Below, piece after piece: positions 26,481-35,562 of a stretch of DNA of 64,000 bases. Position numbers and translations under genes: made by a program. The stretch comes from Streptococcus mitis (lineage in GTDB: Bacteria > Bacillota > Bacilli > Lactobacillales > Streptococcaceae): the NCBI RefSeq assembly GCF_016658865.1, contig NZ_CP067992.1, forward strand, positions 701,001-765,000, written 5' to 3'. The notes beneath the pieces were generated by a model. The model was not told the DNA's origin, searched no databases, and saw nothing but the letters and a program-made list of their open reading frames with translations. The stretch's first letter is position 1, and the number at the start of each line of letters is the position of its first letter.

Positions 26481-26582
26481 CTATGCTATGTCCCGTTGGT
26501 TTCTCCCCAGTCTATGAGCAAACTCAGCCGGTTTGAGTCCTACGTTTAAATAAGCTTCAATTTCTACTCGCTCAGCTTCAGA
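26481..26582 (-). pseudogene. IS30-like transposase remnant (HTH segment only)
   Basis: A 33-codon minus-strand frame, open upstream to a stop and closed at 26481, reads SEAERVEIEAYLNVGLKPAE followed by FAHRLGRN. This is the N-terminal helix-turn-helix of IS30-family transposases (ER..IE..L..G.....A..LGR). No catalytic domain or terminal inverted repeats are present. It is debris of an insertion sequence between the tandem paralogs and may mark how the duplication arose. Confidence 0.5.
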
Positions 26583-26629
26583 TTAGTGCTTGTATAGTTA
26601 TTATTTTAATGTAAAAAAGATTAAGGATA

Positions 26630-26638
26630 TGATATACT
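26630..26638 (+). promoter_or_regulatory. Extended -10 promoter of the second Ltp choline-binding gene
   Basis: TGATATACT, copy of the paralog 1 promoter with one base changed in the spacer position, 32 bases before the ATG. Confidence 0.65.
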
Positions 26639-26670
26639 ATAAGTGTAAATCATAAGAAAAGGAGATTTTT

Positions 26671-28563
26671 ATGAGAAAATCAAAAAAAATTTTGGTTACA
26701 AGTTTAGCAGCAACTACTTTTGCACTTGTTTCTCTTTCAGATACAATGGGGGTGTTGCCTTTCTCGCCTCAGAAAGTATCTGCTCAAGAAAAGGATGCGT
26801 CTAAAAATGGTAAGATTGTAAAAGAGAATAAAAAAACCGCGCCTAAGCCGGCACCAAAACCCGCGCCTAAGCCGGCACCAAAATCTGCGCCTAAGCCGGC
26901 ACCAAAACCCGCTCCGAAGCCAGCACCAAAACCCGCGCCGAAGCCGGCACCAAAACCCGCACCAAAACCCGCGCCGAAGCCGGCACCAAAACCCGCACCA
27001 AAACCTGCGCCGAAGCCGGCACCAAAACCTGCGCCGAAGCCAGTATCAAAACCCGCGCCGAAGCCAGTATCAAAACCTGCGCTTAAGCCGGCACCAAAAC
27101 CTGCGCTGAAGCCAGCATCAAAACCTACGCCGAAGCCAGCACCAAAACCTGCGCCGAAGCCGGCACCAAAACCTGCGCCGAAGCCGGCACCAAAACCCGC
27201 GCCGAAGCCAGCACCAAAACCCGCGCCGAAGCCAGCACCAAAACCTGCGCCAAAACCGGCACCAAAACCCACACCAAAGCCCACGCCAAAGCCGGCACCA
27301 AAACCGACTGAAAAAGCTAAAGAGACAACTCCTAAACAGGATAAATCACAATCTAAAGTTCAGTCTGGCTGGGTAGGAAATTACTACCTCAAATCAGATG
27401 GGAAGAGAGCTAAAAATGAATGGGTAGATGGTGGTCGTTATTATGTTGATTCTGATGGAAAAAAGGTTAAAAGTGACTGGATTTATGATAAAAACTATGG
27501 ATCCTATTATTATCTAACAGCAGAAGGAAGCTCTGCTCGCAATAAATGGGTAGGAAATTATTACCTCAAATCAGATGGAAAGATGGCCAAGAATGAATGG
27601 GTAGATGGTGGCCGTTATTATGTTGAATCAGATGGTAAAATGGCTAGGGATAAATGGGTAGATGGTGGCCGTCACTATGTAGGATACGATGGTGTGCGGC
27701 AACCAAAACTAGATGGGAAGCAGTACAATGCTGCTTTAAATATAGCGAAAAGCTATAATTCGGTTTTTCATAAGTCAAAAAAAGCTCTCTATGACTCATT
27801 AACGTGGTATGGTTTTTCAAGTTCAGCAGCGCAGTATGCCATCGATCACTTGAATGCAGATTACAAAGCAAATGCCTTAATTACAGCAAGAGAATACCGA
27901 AAATATAACAATCTCTCAAAGACAGAAATTTATGAGAGGCTAACTTCTCCTTATTTTAGAAAATTTACCAAAGAAGAAGCCGACTATGCCATTCAAAAAC
28001 TTAATCTACCATCAGAAGGCAGCCAAGCTCGCAATAAATGGGTAGGAAATTATTATTTCAAATCAGATGGAAAGATGGCCAAGAATGAATGGGTAGATGG
28101 TGGCCGTTACTATGTTGATTCTGAAGGCAAAATGGTAAGGGGCAAATGGGTAGATGGTGGCCGTTATTATGTTGAATCAGATGGTAAAATGGCTAGGGAT
28201 AAATGGGTAGATGGTGGCCGTCACTATGTAGGATACGATGGTGTGCGGCAACCAAAACTAGATGGGAAGCAGTACAATGCTGCTTTAAATATAGCGAAAA
28301 GCTATAATTCGGTTTTTCATAAGTCAAAAAAAGCTCTCTATGACTCATTAACGTGGTATGGTTTTTCAAGTTCAGCAGCGCAGTATGCCATCGATCACTT
28401 GAATGCAGATTACAAAGCAAATGCCTTAATTACAGCAAGAGAATACCGAAAATATAACAATCTCTCAAAGACAGAAATTTATGAGAGGCTAACTTCTTCT
28501 TGGATTGGAAAATTTACAAAAGAAGAAGCAAACTATGCAATTCAAAAACTAGGGGATAAATAG
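26671..28563 (+). CDS. Choline-binding surface protein with long Lys-Pro-Ala-Pro spacer and two Ltp pairs (paralog 2)
   Basis: 630 residues. Signal peptide and first ~55 residues are nearly identical to paralog 1. The (A/S/T/V)PKP spacer is about twice as long (~55-213). Choline-binding repeats are few (about seven at 231-345), then an Ltp pair at ~350-446, a second short choline-binding stretch (~450-530) and a second Ltp pair at ~533-630. Each pair carries [20 protein letters not shown] and [12 protein letters not shown] motifs. The second half was created by an internal duplication of 549-bp offset with a ~353-bp perfectly identical core, so it is recent. Role as for paralog 1: wall-bound, possibly phage-blocking. 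Confidence 0.87.
   Translation: MRKSKKILVTSLAATTFALVSLSDTMGVLPFSPQKVSAQEKDASKNGKIVKENKKTAPKPAPKPAPKPAPKSAPKPAPKPAPKPAPKPAPKPAPKPAPKPAPKPAPKPAPKPAPKPAPKPAPKPVSKPAPKPVSKPALKPAPKPALKPASKPTPKPAPKPAPKPAPKPAPKPAPKPAPKPAPKPAPKPAPKPAPKPAPKPTPKPTPKPAPKPTEKAKETTPKQDKSQSKVQSGWVGNYYLKSDGKRAKNEWVDGGRYYVDSDGKKVKSDWIYDKNYGSYYYLTAEGSSARNKWVGNYYLKSDGKMAKNEWVDGGRYYVESDGKMARDKWVDGGRHYVGYDGVRQPKLDGKQYNAALNIAKSYNSVFHKSKKALYDSLTWYGFSSSAAQYAIDHLNADYKANALITAREYRKYNNLSKTEIYERLTSPYFRKFTKEEADYAIQKLNLPSEGSQARNKWVGNYYFKSDGKMAKNEWVDGGRYYVDSEGKMVRGKWVDGGRYYVESDGKMARDKWVDGGRHYVGYDGVRQPKLDGKQYNAALNIAKSYNSVFHKSKKALYDSLTWYGFSSSAAQYAIDHLNADYKANALITAREYRKYNNLSKTEIYERLTSSWIGKFTKEEANYAIQKLGDK
26833..27310 (+). repeat. Lys-Pro-Ala-Pro coding repeat, paralog 2
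   Basis: About 480 bases of the same 12-base unit as in paralog 1, nearly twice as long, with some KPVS, KPAL and KPTP variants toward the middle and end. The opposite strand therefore shows long glycine-rich open frames that are artefacts. Confidence 0.92.
27596..27948 (+). repeat. Direct repeat, copy 1 of internal duplication in paralog 2
   Basis: About 353 bases identical to 28145-28497 (offset 549). It covers the last two choline-binding repeats and most of an Ltp pair. The upstream flanks are similar but not identical. Confidence 0.92.
28145..28497 (+). repeat. Direct repeat, copy 2 of internal duplication in paralog 2
   Basis: Identical to 27596-27948 over ~353 bases. After the repeat the copies diverge: copy 2 continues to TSSWIGKF and the gene end, copy 1 to TSPYFRKF and a further choline-binding stretch. 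Confidence 0.92.
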
Positions 28564-28591
28564 TTATTAATTATTAGATGTAACTTTTTCA

Positions 28592-28629
28592 TGCAAAGCT
28601 TTGCACAAATCTAACGATTTTGTTATACT
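28592..28629 (+). promoter_or_regulatory. gki promoter with palindrome over the -35
   Basis: TTGCAC (28601-28606), 17-base spacer, extended -10 TGTTATACT (28621-28629). A perfect 14-bp palindrome TGCAAAGCTTTGCA (28592-28605) overlaps the -35 and may be an operator. Confidence 0.75.
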
Positions 28630-28677
28630 ATATCTGTAAGCATTTTCAATTACTACACAATGAAAAAGGAGAATATG

Positions 28678-29637
28678 ATGAGTCAAAAGATTATTGGGAT
28701 TGACCTTGGTGGAACTTCTATCAAATTTGCAATTTTAACTCAAGAGGGAGAAATCCAAGAAAAATGGTCTATCAAGACAAATATTTTGGATGAAGGAAGC
28801 CACATTGTAGATGATATGATTGAGTCTATTCAGCATCGTTTGGACTTGCTTGGATTGGCAGCAGCGGACTTCCAAGGAATTGGGATGGGATCACCAGGTG
28901 TGGTTGACCGTGAAAAAGGGACTGTTATCGGTGCCTACAACCTCAACTGGAAAACTCTTCAACCAATTAAAGAAAAAATTGAAAAAGCCTTGGGCATTCC
29001 ATTCTTCATCGATAATGATGCCAACGTAGCTGCTCTTGGTGAGCGTTGGATGGGGGCTGGTGATAACCAACCAGATGTTGTCTTTATGACACTTGGTACA
29101 GGTGTTGGTGGCGGTATCGTCGCAGAAGGAAAATTGCTTCATGGTGTTGCTGGTGCAGCAGGGGAGCTTGGCCACATCACTGTTGACTTTGACCAACCAA
29201 TCGCATGTACTTGCGGTAAGAAAGGCTGTCTTGAGACAGTTGCTTCAGCAACAGGGATTGTCAACTTGACTCGTCGTTATGCTGATGAATACGAAGGTGA
29301 TGCAGCCTTGAAACGCTTGATTGATAATGGAGAAGAAGTAACCGCTAAGACTGTCTTTGATCTCGCAAAAGAAGGAGACGACCTTGCTTTGATTGTTTAC
29401 CGTAACTTCTCACGTTACTTGGGAATCGCTTGTGCTAACATCGGATCAATCCTAAACCCATCAACCATCGTCATCGGTGGTGGTGTATCAGCTGCAGGAG
29501 AATTCCTTCTACAAGGTGTTCAAAAAGTTTACGACGAAAATACCTTCCCACAAGTACGCACAACAACTAAATTGGCTCTTGCAACTCTAGGAAATGACGC
29601 TGGAGTTATCGGAGCAGCATCACTTGTATTGCAATAA
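28678..29637 (+). CDS. gki: Glucokinase, ROK family
   Basis: 319-residue ATP-dependent glucokinase that phosphorylates free cytoplasmic glucose. N-terminal ATP site GIDLGGTSIKFA, glucose-binding region IDNDANVAALGERW and GTGVGGGIV, and the ROK zinc-type motif CTCGKKGCLETVASATGI are present. I use the ATG at 28678 (MSQKIIGID) because AAAAGGAGA lies six bases before it; the ATGs at 28660 and 28675 are in frame but less likely. A consensus promoter precedes it, and a long hairpin separates it from thyA. The gene is used in streptococcal sequence typing. Confidence 0.95.
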   Translation: MSQKIIGIDLGGTSIKFAILTQEGEIQEKWSIKTNILDEGSHIVDDMIESIQHRLDLLGLAAADFQGIGMGSPGVVDREKGTVIGAYNLNWKTLQPIKEKIEKALGIPFFIDNDANVAALGERWMGAGDNQPDVVFMTLGTGVGGGIVAEGKLLHGVAGAAGELGHITVDFDQPIACTCGKKGCLETVASATGIVNLTRRYADEYEGDAALKRLIDNGEEVTAKTVFDLAKEGDDLALIVYRNFSRYLGIACANIGSILNPSTIVIGGGVSAAGEFLLQGVQKVYDENTFPQVRTTTKLALATLGNDAGVIGAASLVLQ

Positions 29638-29641
29638 AATA

Positions 29642-29697
29642 GAAAAAGGAGAAAATTGCTTTCCAGAAGCGAGTGATTTTCCTCCTTTCTTTTTTTA
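29642..29697 (+). terminator. Terminator of gki
   Basis: A long imperfect hairpin: AAAAAGGAGAAAATTGCT with AGTGATTTTCCTCCTTTCTT, followed by seven T. The thyA -10 box starts right at its end. Confidence 0.75.
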
Positions 29698-29706
29698 TGC
29701 TATACT
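29698..29706 (+). promoter_or_regulatory. Extended -10 of thyA
   Basis: TGCTATACT overlapping the tail of the gki terminator; GAGGTGAGAG precedes the ATG at 29735. Confidence 0.6.
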
Positions 29707-29734
29707 AGTTAGGAAATAAATGAGGTGAGAGTAA

Positions 29735-30574
29735 ATGACAAAAGCAGATACGATTTTTAAAGAGAATATTGAACGCATTCTAAAGGAAGGTGTTTTCTCA
29801 GAGCAAGCACGTCCCAAGTACAAGGATGGGACAGTTGCCAACTCTAAGTACGTAACGGGTGCCTTTGCAGAGTATGACTTAGCAAAAGGGGAATTCCCCA
29901 TTACAACCTTGCGTCCCATTGCAATCAAATCAGCTATCAAAGAAGTTCTCTGGATCTACCAAGACCAGTCTAATAGCCTAGAAGTGCTGAATAGCAAGTA
30001 CAATGTTCACTACTGGAATGACTGGGAAGTGGGAAATACGGGAACCATTGGTGAGCGCTATGGTGCTGTTGTTAAGAAACACGACATTATCAATAAGCTT
30101 CTCAAGCAGTTGGAAGTCAACCCTTGGAACCGTCGCAATATCATTTCGCTCTGGGATTACCAAGCTTTCGAAGAAACAGAAGGACTACTCCCATGCGCCT
30201 TTCAGACCATGTTTGATGTCCGCCGTGTAGATGGAGAAATCTATCTGGATGCGACCTTGACCCAGCGTTCGAATGACATGTTGGTGGCCCACCACATCAA
30301 TGCTATGCAGTACGTGGCTCTTCAAATGATGATTGCCAAGCATTTCGGCTGGAAGGTTGGGAAGTTCTTCTACTTCATCAACAATCTCCATATCTATGAC
30401 AATCAATTTGAACAAGCTCAGGAATTGCTCCGTCGTGAGCCATCAAACTGCCAACCACGTTTGGTCTTGAATGTGCCAGATAAGACCAATTTTTTTGATA
30501 TTAAAGCAGAGGACTTTGAGTTGGTGGATTATGACCCTGTCAAGCCACAGTTGAAGTTTGACCTAGCTATTTAA
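29735..30574 (+). CDS. thyA: Thymidylate synthase
   Basis: 279-residue enzyme making dTMP from dUMP with methylene-tetrahydrofolate. The active-site Cys is residue 154 in LLPCAFQT, preceded by [10 protein letters not shown] (phosphate-binding arginines) and followed by [30 protein letters not shown]. Length and motifs are standard. It is monocistronic, ending at a bidirectional hairpin shared with the convergent DUF3042 gene. Confidence 0.96.
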   Translation: MTKADTIFKENIERILKEGVFSEQARPKYKDGTVANSKYVTGAFAEYDLAKGEFPITTLRPIAIKSAIKEVLWIYQDQSNSLEVLNSKYNVHYWNDWEVGNTGTIGERYGAVVKKHDIINKLLKQLEVNPWNRRNIISLWDYQAFEETEGLLPCAFQTMFDVRRVDGEIYLDATLTQRSNDMLVAHHINAMQYVALQMMIAKHFGWKVGKFFYFINNLHIYDNQFEQAQELLRREPSNCQPRLVLNVPDKTNFFDIKAEDFELVDYDPVKPQLKFDLAI

Positions 30575-30584
30575 AAGAATAGAA

Positions 30585-30620
30585 AAAAGAAGTTGAGACA
30601 ATAAATCCCAACTTCTTTTG
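30585..30620. terminator. Bidirectional terminator between thyA and the DUF3042 gene
   Basis: AAAAGAAGTTG (30585-30595) pairs with CAACTTCTTTT (30609-30619), 13-base loop; A-run on one side and T-run on the other serve both strands. Confidence 0.85.
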
Positions 30621-30624
30621 TTTC

Positions 30625-30795
30625 TTAACGTGATACGCGGCGACGAGCTGCTTTTTTACGGTTTTCTTCGATGAAAGCTGCTTTTTGCTCTTCTGGTTCG
30701 ATCACTTTCTTTTTAAATGCGTATACTGCACCTGCAACTGCAGCGACAGTTCCTGCGACACCTGTTACAAGACCTTTAGCGAATCCTTTAGCCAT
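30625..30795 (-). CDS. DUF3042 small membrane protein
   Basis: 56-residue protein on the minus strand, too short for common length cut-offs. It begins MAKGFAKGLVTGVAGTVAAV with one Gly/Ala/Val-rich membrane helix (residues ~8-27), then a basic and acidic tail KKKVIEPEEQKAAFIEENRK ending in AARRRVSR. GGAGGAAG stands before the ATG on the minus strand. This is the DUF3042 family of lactic-acid bacteria; function unknown. Convergent with thyA and divergent from miaA, as in pneumococcus. Confidence 0.85.
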   Translation of the reverse strand: MAKGFAKGLVTGVAGTVAAVAGAVYAFKKKVIEPEEQKAAFIEENRKKAARRRVSR

Positions 30796-30867
30796 GAGTC
30801 TTCCTCCTTTATCTTCTTAATCAGCCAGCCCCTTCAAGAGGTCACATTTTTCTGACTGACCTTTTTG

Positions 30868-30876
30868 TGTTATAAT
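30868..30876 (+). promoter_or_regulatory. Extended -10 of the miaA operon
   Basis: TGTTATAAT, 39 bases before the miaA ATG. The -35 region (TTTCTG at 30848) is poor. Confidence 0.65.
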
Positions 30877-30915
30877 AATAGTAACGAAAAAATGGGAATT
30901 TTTCAAGGAAAAAAG

Positions 30916-31800
30916 ATGAAAACAAAAATAATTGTGATTGTTGGACCGACTGCAGTTGGAAAAACAGCCCTTGCCATCGAAGTTGCAAAGCGTTTTAATG
31001 GCGAAGTGGTTAGTGGAGATAGCCAGCAAGTCTATCGAGGTCTGGATATAGGGACGGCTAAGGCTAGTCCAGAAGAGCAGGCAGCTGTTCCTCATCATTT
31101 AATCGATGTTAGAGAGGTAACCGAGTCTTACTCGGCTTTTGATTTTGTTTCAGAAGCTAAGATGGCTATTGAGGATATTCACAGTCGTGGCAAGCTAGCT
31201 ATTATTGCTGGTGGGACTGGACTGTATATCCAGAGCTTATTAGAAGGCTACCATTTAGGTGGGGAGACACCTCATGAGGAGATTTTGGCCTATCGGGCTA
31301 GTTTGGAGCCCTATACAGATGAGGAATTAGCGCATCTGGTGGAGCAAGCTGGCCTTGAGATTCCCCAGTTTAATCGTCGTCGTGCTATGCGTGCCTTGGA
31401 AATTGCCCATTTTGGTCAGGATTTGGAAAATCAAGAGAGTCTATATGAACCGTTGATTATCTGCTTGGATGATGAGCGCAGTCAACTTTACGAGCGCATT
31501 AACCGCCGCGTGGATCTAATGTTTGAGGCTGGGCTTTTGGATGAAGCCAAGTGGCTCTTTGAACATTACCCTAATGTACAAGCGGCTAAAGGAATTGGTT
31601 ACAAGGAACTCTTTCCTTATTTCCGTGGAGAGCAATCCTTGGAAGAAGTCAGTGAGAGTCTCAAACAAGCGACTCGTCGTTTTGCTAAGCGTCAGTTGAC
31701 CTGGTTCCGTAATCGCATGCAGGTGACCTTTTATCAGATTGGAGAAGCTGGTGTGCAAGACCGCATTTTAAGCCAGATAGAGGAGTTTTTAGATGATTGA
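30916..31800 (+). CDS. miaA: tRNA dimethylallyltransferase
   Basis: 294 residues; adds the isopentenyl group to A37 of tRNAs reading UNN codons. P-loop [11 protein letters not shown], then [17 protein letters not shown] (substrate-binding DSxQVY) and [11 protein letters not shown] are all typical; the C-terminal helical part includes GIGYKEL and [14 protein letters not shown]. The start is placed at ATG 30916 with AAGGAA upstream, giving the normal N-terminus [12 protein letters not shown]. First gene of a five-gene operon; overlaps hflX by eight bases. Confidence 0.95.
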   Translation: MKTKIIVIVGPTAVGKTALAIEVAKRFNGEVVSGDSQQVYRGLDIGTAKASPEEQAAVPHHLIDVREVTESYSAFDFVSEAKMAIEDIHSRGKLAIIAGGTGLYIQSLLEGYHLGGETPHEEILAYRASLEPYTDEELAHLVEQAGLEIPQFNRRRAMRALEIAHFGQDLENQESLYEPLIICLDDERSQLYERINRRVDLMFEAGLLDEAKWLFEHYPNVQAAKGIGYKELFPYFRGEQSLEEVSESLKQATRRFAKRQLTWFRNRMQVTFYQIGEAGVQDRILSQIEEFLDD

Positions 31801-33031
31801 AACGGAGAAAAAAGAGGAGCGAGTCCTGCTGATTGGTGTGGAATTGCAGGGCATGGACAATTTTGACCTCTCCATGGAAGAATTGGCCAGTTTAGCGAAA
31901 ACGGCTGGGGCAGTCGTTGTAGATAGTTACAGACAAAAACGTGAAAAATATGATTCCAAGACCTTTGTTGGCTCTGGAAAGTTAGAAGAAATTGCGCTCA
32001 TGGTGGATGCAGAAGAAATTACCACTGTCATTGTCAACAACCGCTTGACTCCACGGCAAAATGTCAATCTAGAAGAAGTTCTCGGTGTCAAGGTTATTGA
32101 CCGTATGCAGTTGATTTTGGATATCTTTGCCATGCGAGCTCGAAGCCATGAAGGGAAGCTCCAAGTCCACCTAGCCCAGCTCAAATACCTCTTGCCTCGT
32201 TTGGTTGGTCAGGGAATTATGCTCAGTCGTCAGGCAGGGGGAATTGGTTCCCGTGGACCTGGTGAAAGCCAGCTGGAACTGAACCGTCGTAGCGTTCGCA
32301 ATCAAATCACGGATATCGAGCGTCAGCTCAAGGTGGTTGAGAAAAATCGGGCGACTGTCAGAGAAAAACGTCTGGAGTCTAGCACCTTTAAGATTGGTTT
32401 GATTGGTTATACCAATGCTGGGAAGTCAACCATTATGAACACCTTGACCAGTAAGACCCAGTATGAAGCAGATGAGCTCTTTGCGACTCTGGATGCGACG
32501 ACTAAGAGTATCCATCTGGGAGGCAATCTCCAAGTAACTTTGACTGATACCGTTGGCTTTATCCAGGATTTGCCGACCGAGTTGGTGTCCAGCTTCAAGT
32601 CAACCTTGGAAGAAAGCAAGCATGTTGATCTTCTAGTGCATGTTATCGATGCCAGCAACCCTTACCACGAAGAGCATGAAAAAACAGTTCTGTCTATTAT
32701 GAAAGATTTGGATATGGAGGACATTCCTCGCCTGACCCTTTATAATAAAGCGGATTTGGTAGAGGATTTCACGCCTACCCAAACGCCTTATGCACTCATT
32801 TCTGCCAAGTCTGAGGATAGTCGTGAGAACTTGCAGGCTTTATTTTTAGAGAAAATCAAGGATATTTTTGAGAGATTTACCTTGCGCGTGCCTTTTTCTA
32901 AGTCCTACAAGATTCATGATTTAGAAAGTGTTGCGATTCTGGAAGATCGTGACTACCAAGATGATGGAGAAGTTATTACAGGCTACATTTCCGAGAAAAA
33001 TAAATGGAGGTTAGAGGAATTTTATGACTGA
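31793..33031 (+). CDS. hflX: Ribosome-associated GTPase HflX
   Basis: 412-residue GTPase that binds the 50S subunit and can split stalled or stressed ribosomes. The N-terminal HflX domain contains [12 protein letters not shown] and the Gly-rich [18 protein letters not shown], followed by a coiled coil; the G domain has GYTNAGKST (G1), DTVGFI (G3) and NKADLV (G4). Translationally coupled with miaA upstream and the next gene downstream. The miaA-hflX pairing is widespread in bacteria. Confidence 0.95.
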   Translation: MIETEKKEERVLLIGVELQGMDNFDLSMEELASLAKTAGAVVVDSYRQKREKYDSKTFVGSGKLEEIALMVDAEEITTVIVNNRLTPRQNVNLEEVLGVKVIDRMQLILDIFAMRARSHEGKLQVHLAQLKYLLPRLVGQGIMLSRQAGGIGSRGPGESQLELNRRSVRNQITDIERQLKVVEKNRATVREKRLESSTFKIGLIGYTNAGKSTIMNTLTSKTQYEADELFATLDATTKSIHLGGNLQVTLTDTVGFIQDLPTELVSSFKSTLEESKHVDLLVHVIDASNPYHEEHEKTVLSIMKDLDMEDIPRLTLYNKADLVEDFTPTQTPYALISAKSEDSRENLQALFLEKIKDIFERFTLRVPFSKSYKIHDLESVAILEDRDYQDDGEVITGYISEKNKWRLEEFYD

Positions 33032-33647
33032 TATTAAAGCGTTGGCTCTAAAATATGGGGGCTATACAAGTCTGGACAAGGTCTATCTGGATCAGCTTCT
33101 AGCTGAAAAGACAGAGCAGGAGCAGTTGGCTATTATCACCCCTCCGCCCAGCGTAGTTAATGCTTACTTTGCAGAACTCTACCAGAAAAAGAGTCCTGAG
33201 GCTGCGACGGATTATTTTTCAGAACTCAGTCAGGAACTGAATTTCTACAATGCGGAGCCAAGTTTCACTCTCGAAAACAAGCCTTTTATTCGTCTTAACC
33301 TATCTGGTAAATCCTTTGGTTTTTGCTATGAGAGTGAGGGTCTGGGTCGAATTTTCTCTGAAAATAAAGAGATTATTTCAGAAGACTTGCTTTTTGAGAT
33401 TGCGCAAATTTTCCCCCATCAGCTAGTCTTTGAGAAGTCTGGAAAGATTTACATGAAGGCTGTAGGGGACGAGGAAGTTGTTAGTGTAGAGAGTCTTACA
33501 ACTTTGACGGATTTGGAAAGCTTGGCTGATGGTCGTAAACGTCTCAAAGGTTACAGCCAAGAGGATTTACTGCAAGAAGTTACTGCTTTTTCTGGCAAGC
33601 GCTATTTCCGATCGGAAAACCGCACAGCCATGTTATATATTGATTAA
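33024..33647 (+). CDS. Conserved hypothetical protein of the miaA operon
   Basis: 207-residue soluble protein of unknown function. It starts [19 protein letters not shown] and carries the conserved stretches [19 protein letters not shown] and [20 protein letters not shown]. No catalytic motif or membrane helix is visible. Some databases label relatives cystathionine beta-lyase, but no PLP-binding lysine motif is present, so I do not adopt that name. Overlaps hflX by eight bases and lies 14 bases before rnz, so it is expressed with RNA-processing genes. Confidence 0.75.
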   Translation: MTDIKALALKYGGYTSLDKVYLDQLLAEKTEQEQLAIITPPPSVVNAYFAELYQKKSPEAATDYFSELSQELNFYNAEPSFTLENKPFIRLNLSGKSFGFCYESEGLGRIFSENKEIISEDLLFEIAQIFPHQLVFEKSGKIYMKAVGDEEVVSVESLTTLTDLESLADGRKRLKGYSQEDLLQEVTAFSGKRYFRSENRTAMLYID

Positions 33648-33661
33648 TTAGAAAGTATCGA

Positions 33662-34591
33662 ATGGATATTCAATTTTTAGGAACGGGGGCTGGTCAGCCC
33701 TCTAAAGCCCGCAACGTTTCAAGTCTCGCCCTGAAACTCTTGGACGAGATTAACGAAGTTTGGCTCTTTGACTGTGGAGAAGGAACGCAAAATCGCATTC
33801 TGGAAACCACAATTCGACCACGTAAGGTCAGCAAAATCTTTATCACTCACTTGCATGGAGACCATATCTTTGGCCTGCCAGGATTCCTTTCTAGCCGTGC
33901 CTTTCAAGCCAATGAAGAGCAGACAGATTTGGAAATCTATGGACCGCAAGGGATCAAGTCCTTTGTCTTAACCAGTCTTCGTGTGTCAGGTTCTCGTTTG
34001 CCCTACCGCATTCATTTTCATGAGTTTGACCAAGATTCTCTAGGAAAAATCCTTGAGACCGATAAATTCACTGTGTATGCAGAGGAGCTGGACCACACTA
34101 TTTTCTGCGTTGGTTATCGTGTCATGCAAAAGGACCTAGAAGGAACGCTAGATGCTGAAAAACTCAAGGCTGCTGGTGTCCCATTTGGCCCACTTTTTGG
34201 AAAAATCAAGAACGGTCACGATGTTGTTTTAGAAGACGGTACTGAAATCAAAGCAGCAGACTATATCTCAGCGCCACGTCCTGGTAAGATTATTACCATT
34301 CTAGGCGATACGAGAAAAACCAATGCTAGTGTGCGTCTGGCTGTCAATGCCGATGTCCTAGTCCATGAATCGACTTATGGCAAGGGTGATGAAAAAATTG
34401 CTCGTAACCATGGCCACTCTACTAACATGCAAGCTGCACAAGTAGCGGTAGAAGCAGGAGCCAAACGCCTCTTGCTCAACCATATCAGTGCTCGTTTCCT
34501 CTCAAAAGATATCAGCAAACTCAAGAAAGATGCGGCTACAATTTTTGAAAATGTGCATGTGGTCAAAGACTTGGAAGAAGTGGAAATCTAA
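33662..34591 (+). CDS. rnz: Ribonuclease Z
   Basis: 309-residue metallo-beta-lactamase-fold endonuclease that trims the 3' end of tRNA precursors. N-terminal [17 protein letters not shown], zinc motif [12 protein letters not shown] (HxHxDH), and the downstream ligands in GDTRKT and [18 protein letters not shown] are all in place. Length is normal. Fourth gene of the miaA operon, 14 bases after the preceding stop. Confidence 0.95.
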   Translation: MDIQFLGTGAGQPSKARNVSSLALKLLDEINEVWLFDCGEGTQNRILETTIRPRKVSKIFITHLHGDHIFGLPGFLSSRAFQANEEQTDLEIYGPQGIKSFVLTSLRVSGSRLPYRIHFHEFDQDSLGKILETDKFTVYAEELDHTIFCVGYRVMQKDLEGTLDAEKLKAAGVPFGPLFGKIKNGHDVVLEDGTEIKAADYISAPRPGKIITILGDTRKTNASVRLAVNADVLVHESTYGKGDEKIARNHGHSTNMQAAQVAVEAGAKRLLLNHISARFLSKDISKLKKDAATIFENVHVVKDLEEVEI

Positions 34592-34611
34592 AAGATTGAG
34601 AAAGGATAAGT

Positions 34612-35367
34612 ATGCGTACGATTCTTATTACCGGAGCTAGCGGGGGTCTAGCCAAAGAAATGGTTAAACTCCTGCCAGATGACCAACTCATCTTGCTTGG
34701 TAGAAATAAGGAAAAATTAGCCCAACTCTATGGAAACCATCTACAAGCAGAATTGGTTGAAATCGATATTACCGATGACTCAGCCCTAGAAACTCTGCTA
34801 GCAGACCTCTATCTCCGCTATGGCAAGATTGATGTCTTGATTAATAACGCTGGTTATGGGATTTTGGAGGAATTTGACCAGATTTCTGACCAAGATATTC
34901 ACCAGATGTTCGAGGTCAATACTTTTGCCCTGATGAATCTATCTCGTCGCCTTGCGGCAAGAATGAAGGAAAGTCGAAAAGGCCATATCATCAATATTGT
35001 TAGCATGGCAGGTTTGATCGCTACTGGCAAGTCCAGTCTGTACTCAGCTACCAAGTTTGCGGCTATTGGTTTTTCAAATGCCTTACGCCTCGAACTGATG
35101 CCTTATGGTATTTACGTAACGACTGTCAATCCAGGACCAATCCGTACAGGATTTTTCGACCAAGCCGACCCAGATGGAAGCTATCTCAAGTCGGTTGAAC
35201 GCTTCCTGCTGGAACCAGATGCAGTGGCTAAAAAGATTGTCAAGATTATAGGAAAAAATAAACGAGAACTCAATCTCCCAGTTTTGTTGAACCTAGCCCA
35301 TAAGTTTTACACCTTCTTTCCCAAGCTAGCTGATAAGTTGGCAGGGGGAATCTTTAATTATAAATAG
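34612..35367 (+). CDS. Short-chain dehydrogenase/reductase
   Basis: 251-residue classical SDR oxidoreductase. The Rossmann nucleotide site ITGASGGL (TGxxxGxG form), the NNAGYG structural motif, catalytic Ser in NIVSMAG, the YSATK pair of Tyr and Lys, and the NPGPIRTGF segment are visible. The residue after the second strand (GRNK) favours NADPH. Physiological substrate unknown. Last gene of the miaA operon; a terminator follows three bases after the stop. Confidence 0.88.
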   Translation: MRTILITGASGGLAKEMVKLLPDDQLILLGRNKEKLAQLYGNHLQAELVEIDITDDSALETLLADLYLRYGKIDVLINNAGYGILEEFDQISDQDIHQMFEVNTFALMNLSRRLAARMKESRKGHIINIVSMAGLIATGKSSLYSATKFAAIGFSNALRLELMPYGIYVTTVNPGPIRTGFFDQADPDGSYLKSVERFLLEPDAVAKKIVKIIGKNKRELNLPVLLNLAHKFYTFFPKLADKLAGGIFNYK

Positions 35368-35370
35368 AAG

Positions 35371-35396
35371 AAGTTCCTTTTAAAGGGACTTTTTTG
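35371..35396 (+). terminator. Terminator of the miaA operon
   Basis: AAGTTCCTTT (35371-35380) pairs with AAAGGGACTT (35382-35391), then T-run. Confidence 0.82.
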
Positions 35397-35513
35397 GTGC
35401 TCAAGATTTAGATGTTAGTAAGTATTTTTTCTTTTGAAACAACATTCAGATTTTTAATTCTTCTACAAATTTTAGAAAAAACAATCAAAAATATTATTTT
35501 ATATGCTAGAGTA

Positions 35514-35542
35514 TTGAAAATTCCTATATTATTTAATAAAAT
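35514..35542 (+). promoter_or_regulatory. bgaA promoter
   Basis: TTGAAA (35514-35519), 17-base spacer, TAAAAT (35537-35542) in a very AT-rich region; expected transcription start near 35549, just before the cre pair. Confidence 0.65.
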
Positions 35543-35562
35543 AAGGGTAAAAGACTATTAAA

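Larger units (their letters stand above)
26254..26670. other. Intergenic region between the two Ltp paralogs
   Basis: About 415 bases. It contains the paralog 1 terminator (26334-26366), debris of an IS30-like transposase on the minus strand (26481-26582), and the duplicated promoter region (from about 26600). The stretch 26367-26480 shows nothing I can identify. Confidence 0.6.

Noticed and set aside
26250..26549. Short frames on both strands between the Ltp paralogs
   Set aside because: No family-like sequence apart from the IS30-like HTH stretch, and no ribosome sites.
26784..27284. Long glycine-rich open frame on the minus strand opposite paralog 2
   Set aside because: It is the complement of the 12-bp KPAP repeat (GFGAGFGA pattern); no start signal or ribosome site, and the same artefact occurs opposite paralog 1 at 24551-24823.
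33024..33647. Naming the miaA-operon hypothetical protein cystathionine beta-lyase
   Set aside because: No PLP-binding lysine motif and too short; the label in some annotations seems to be an error passed on.
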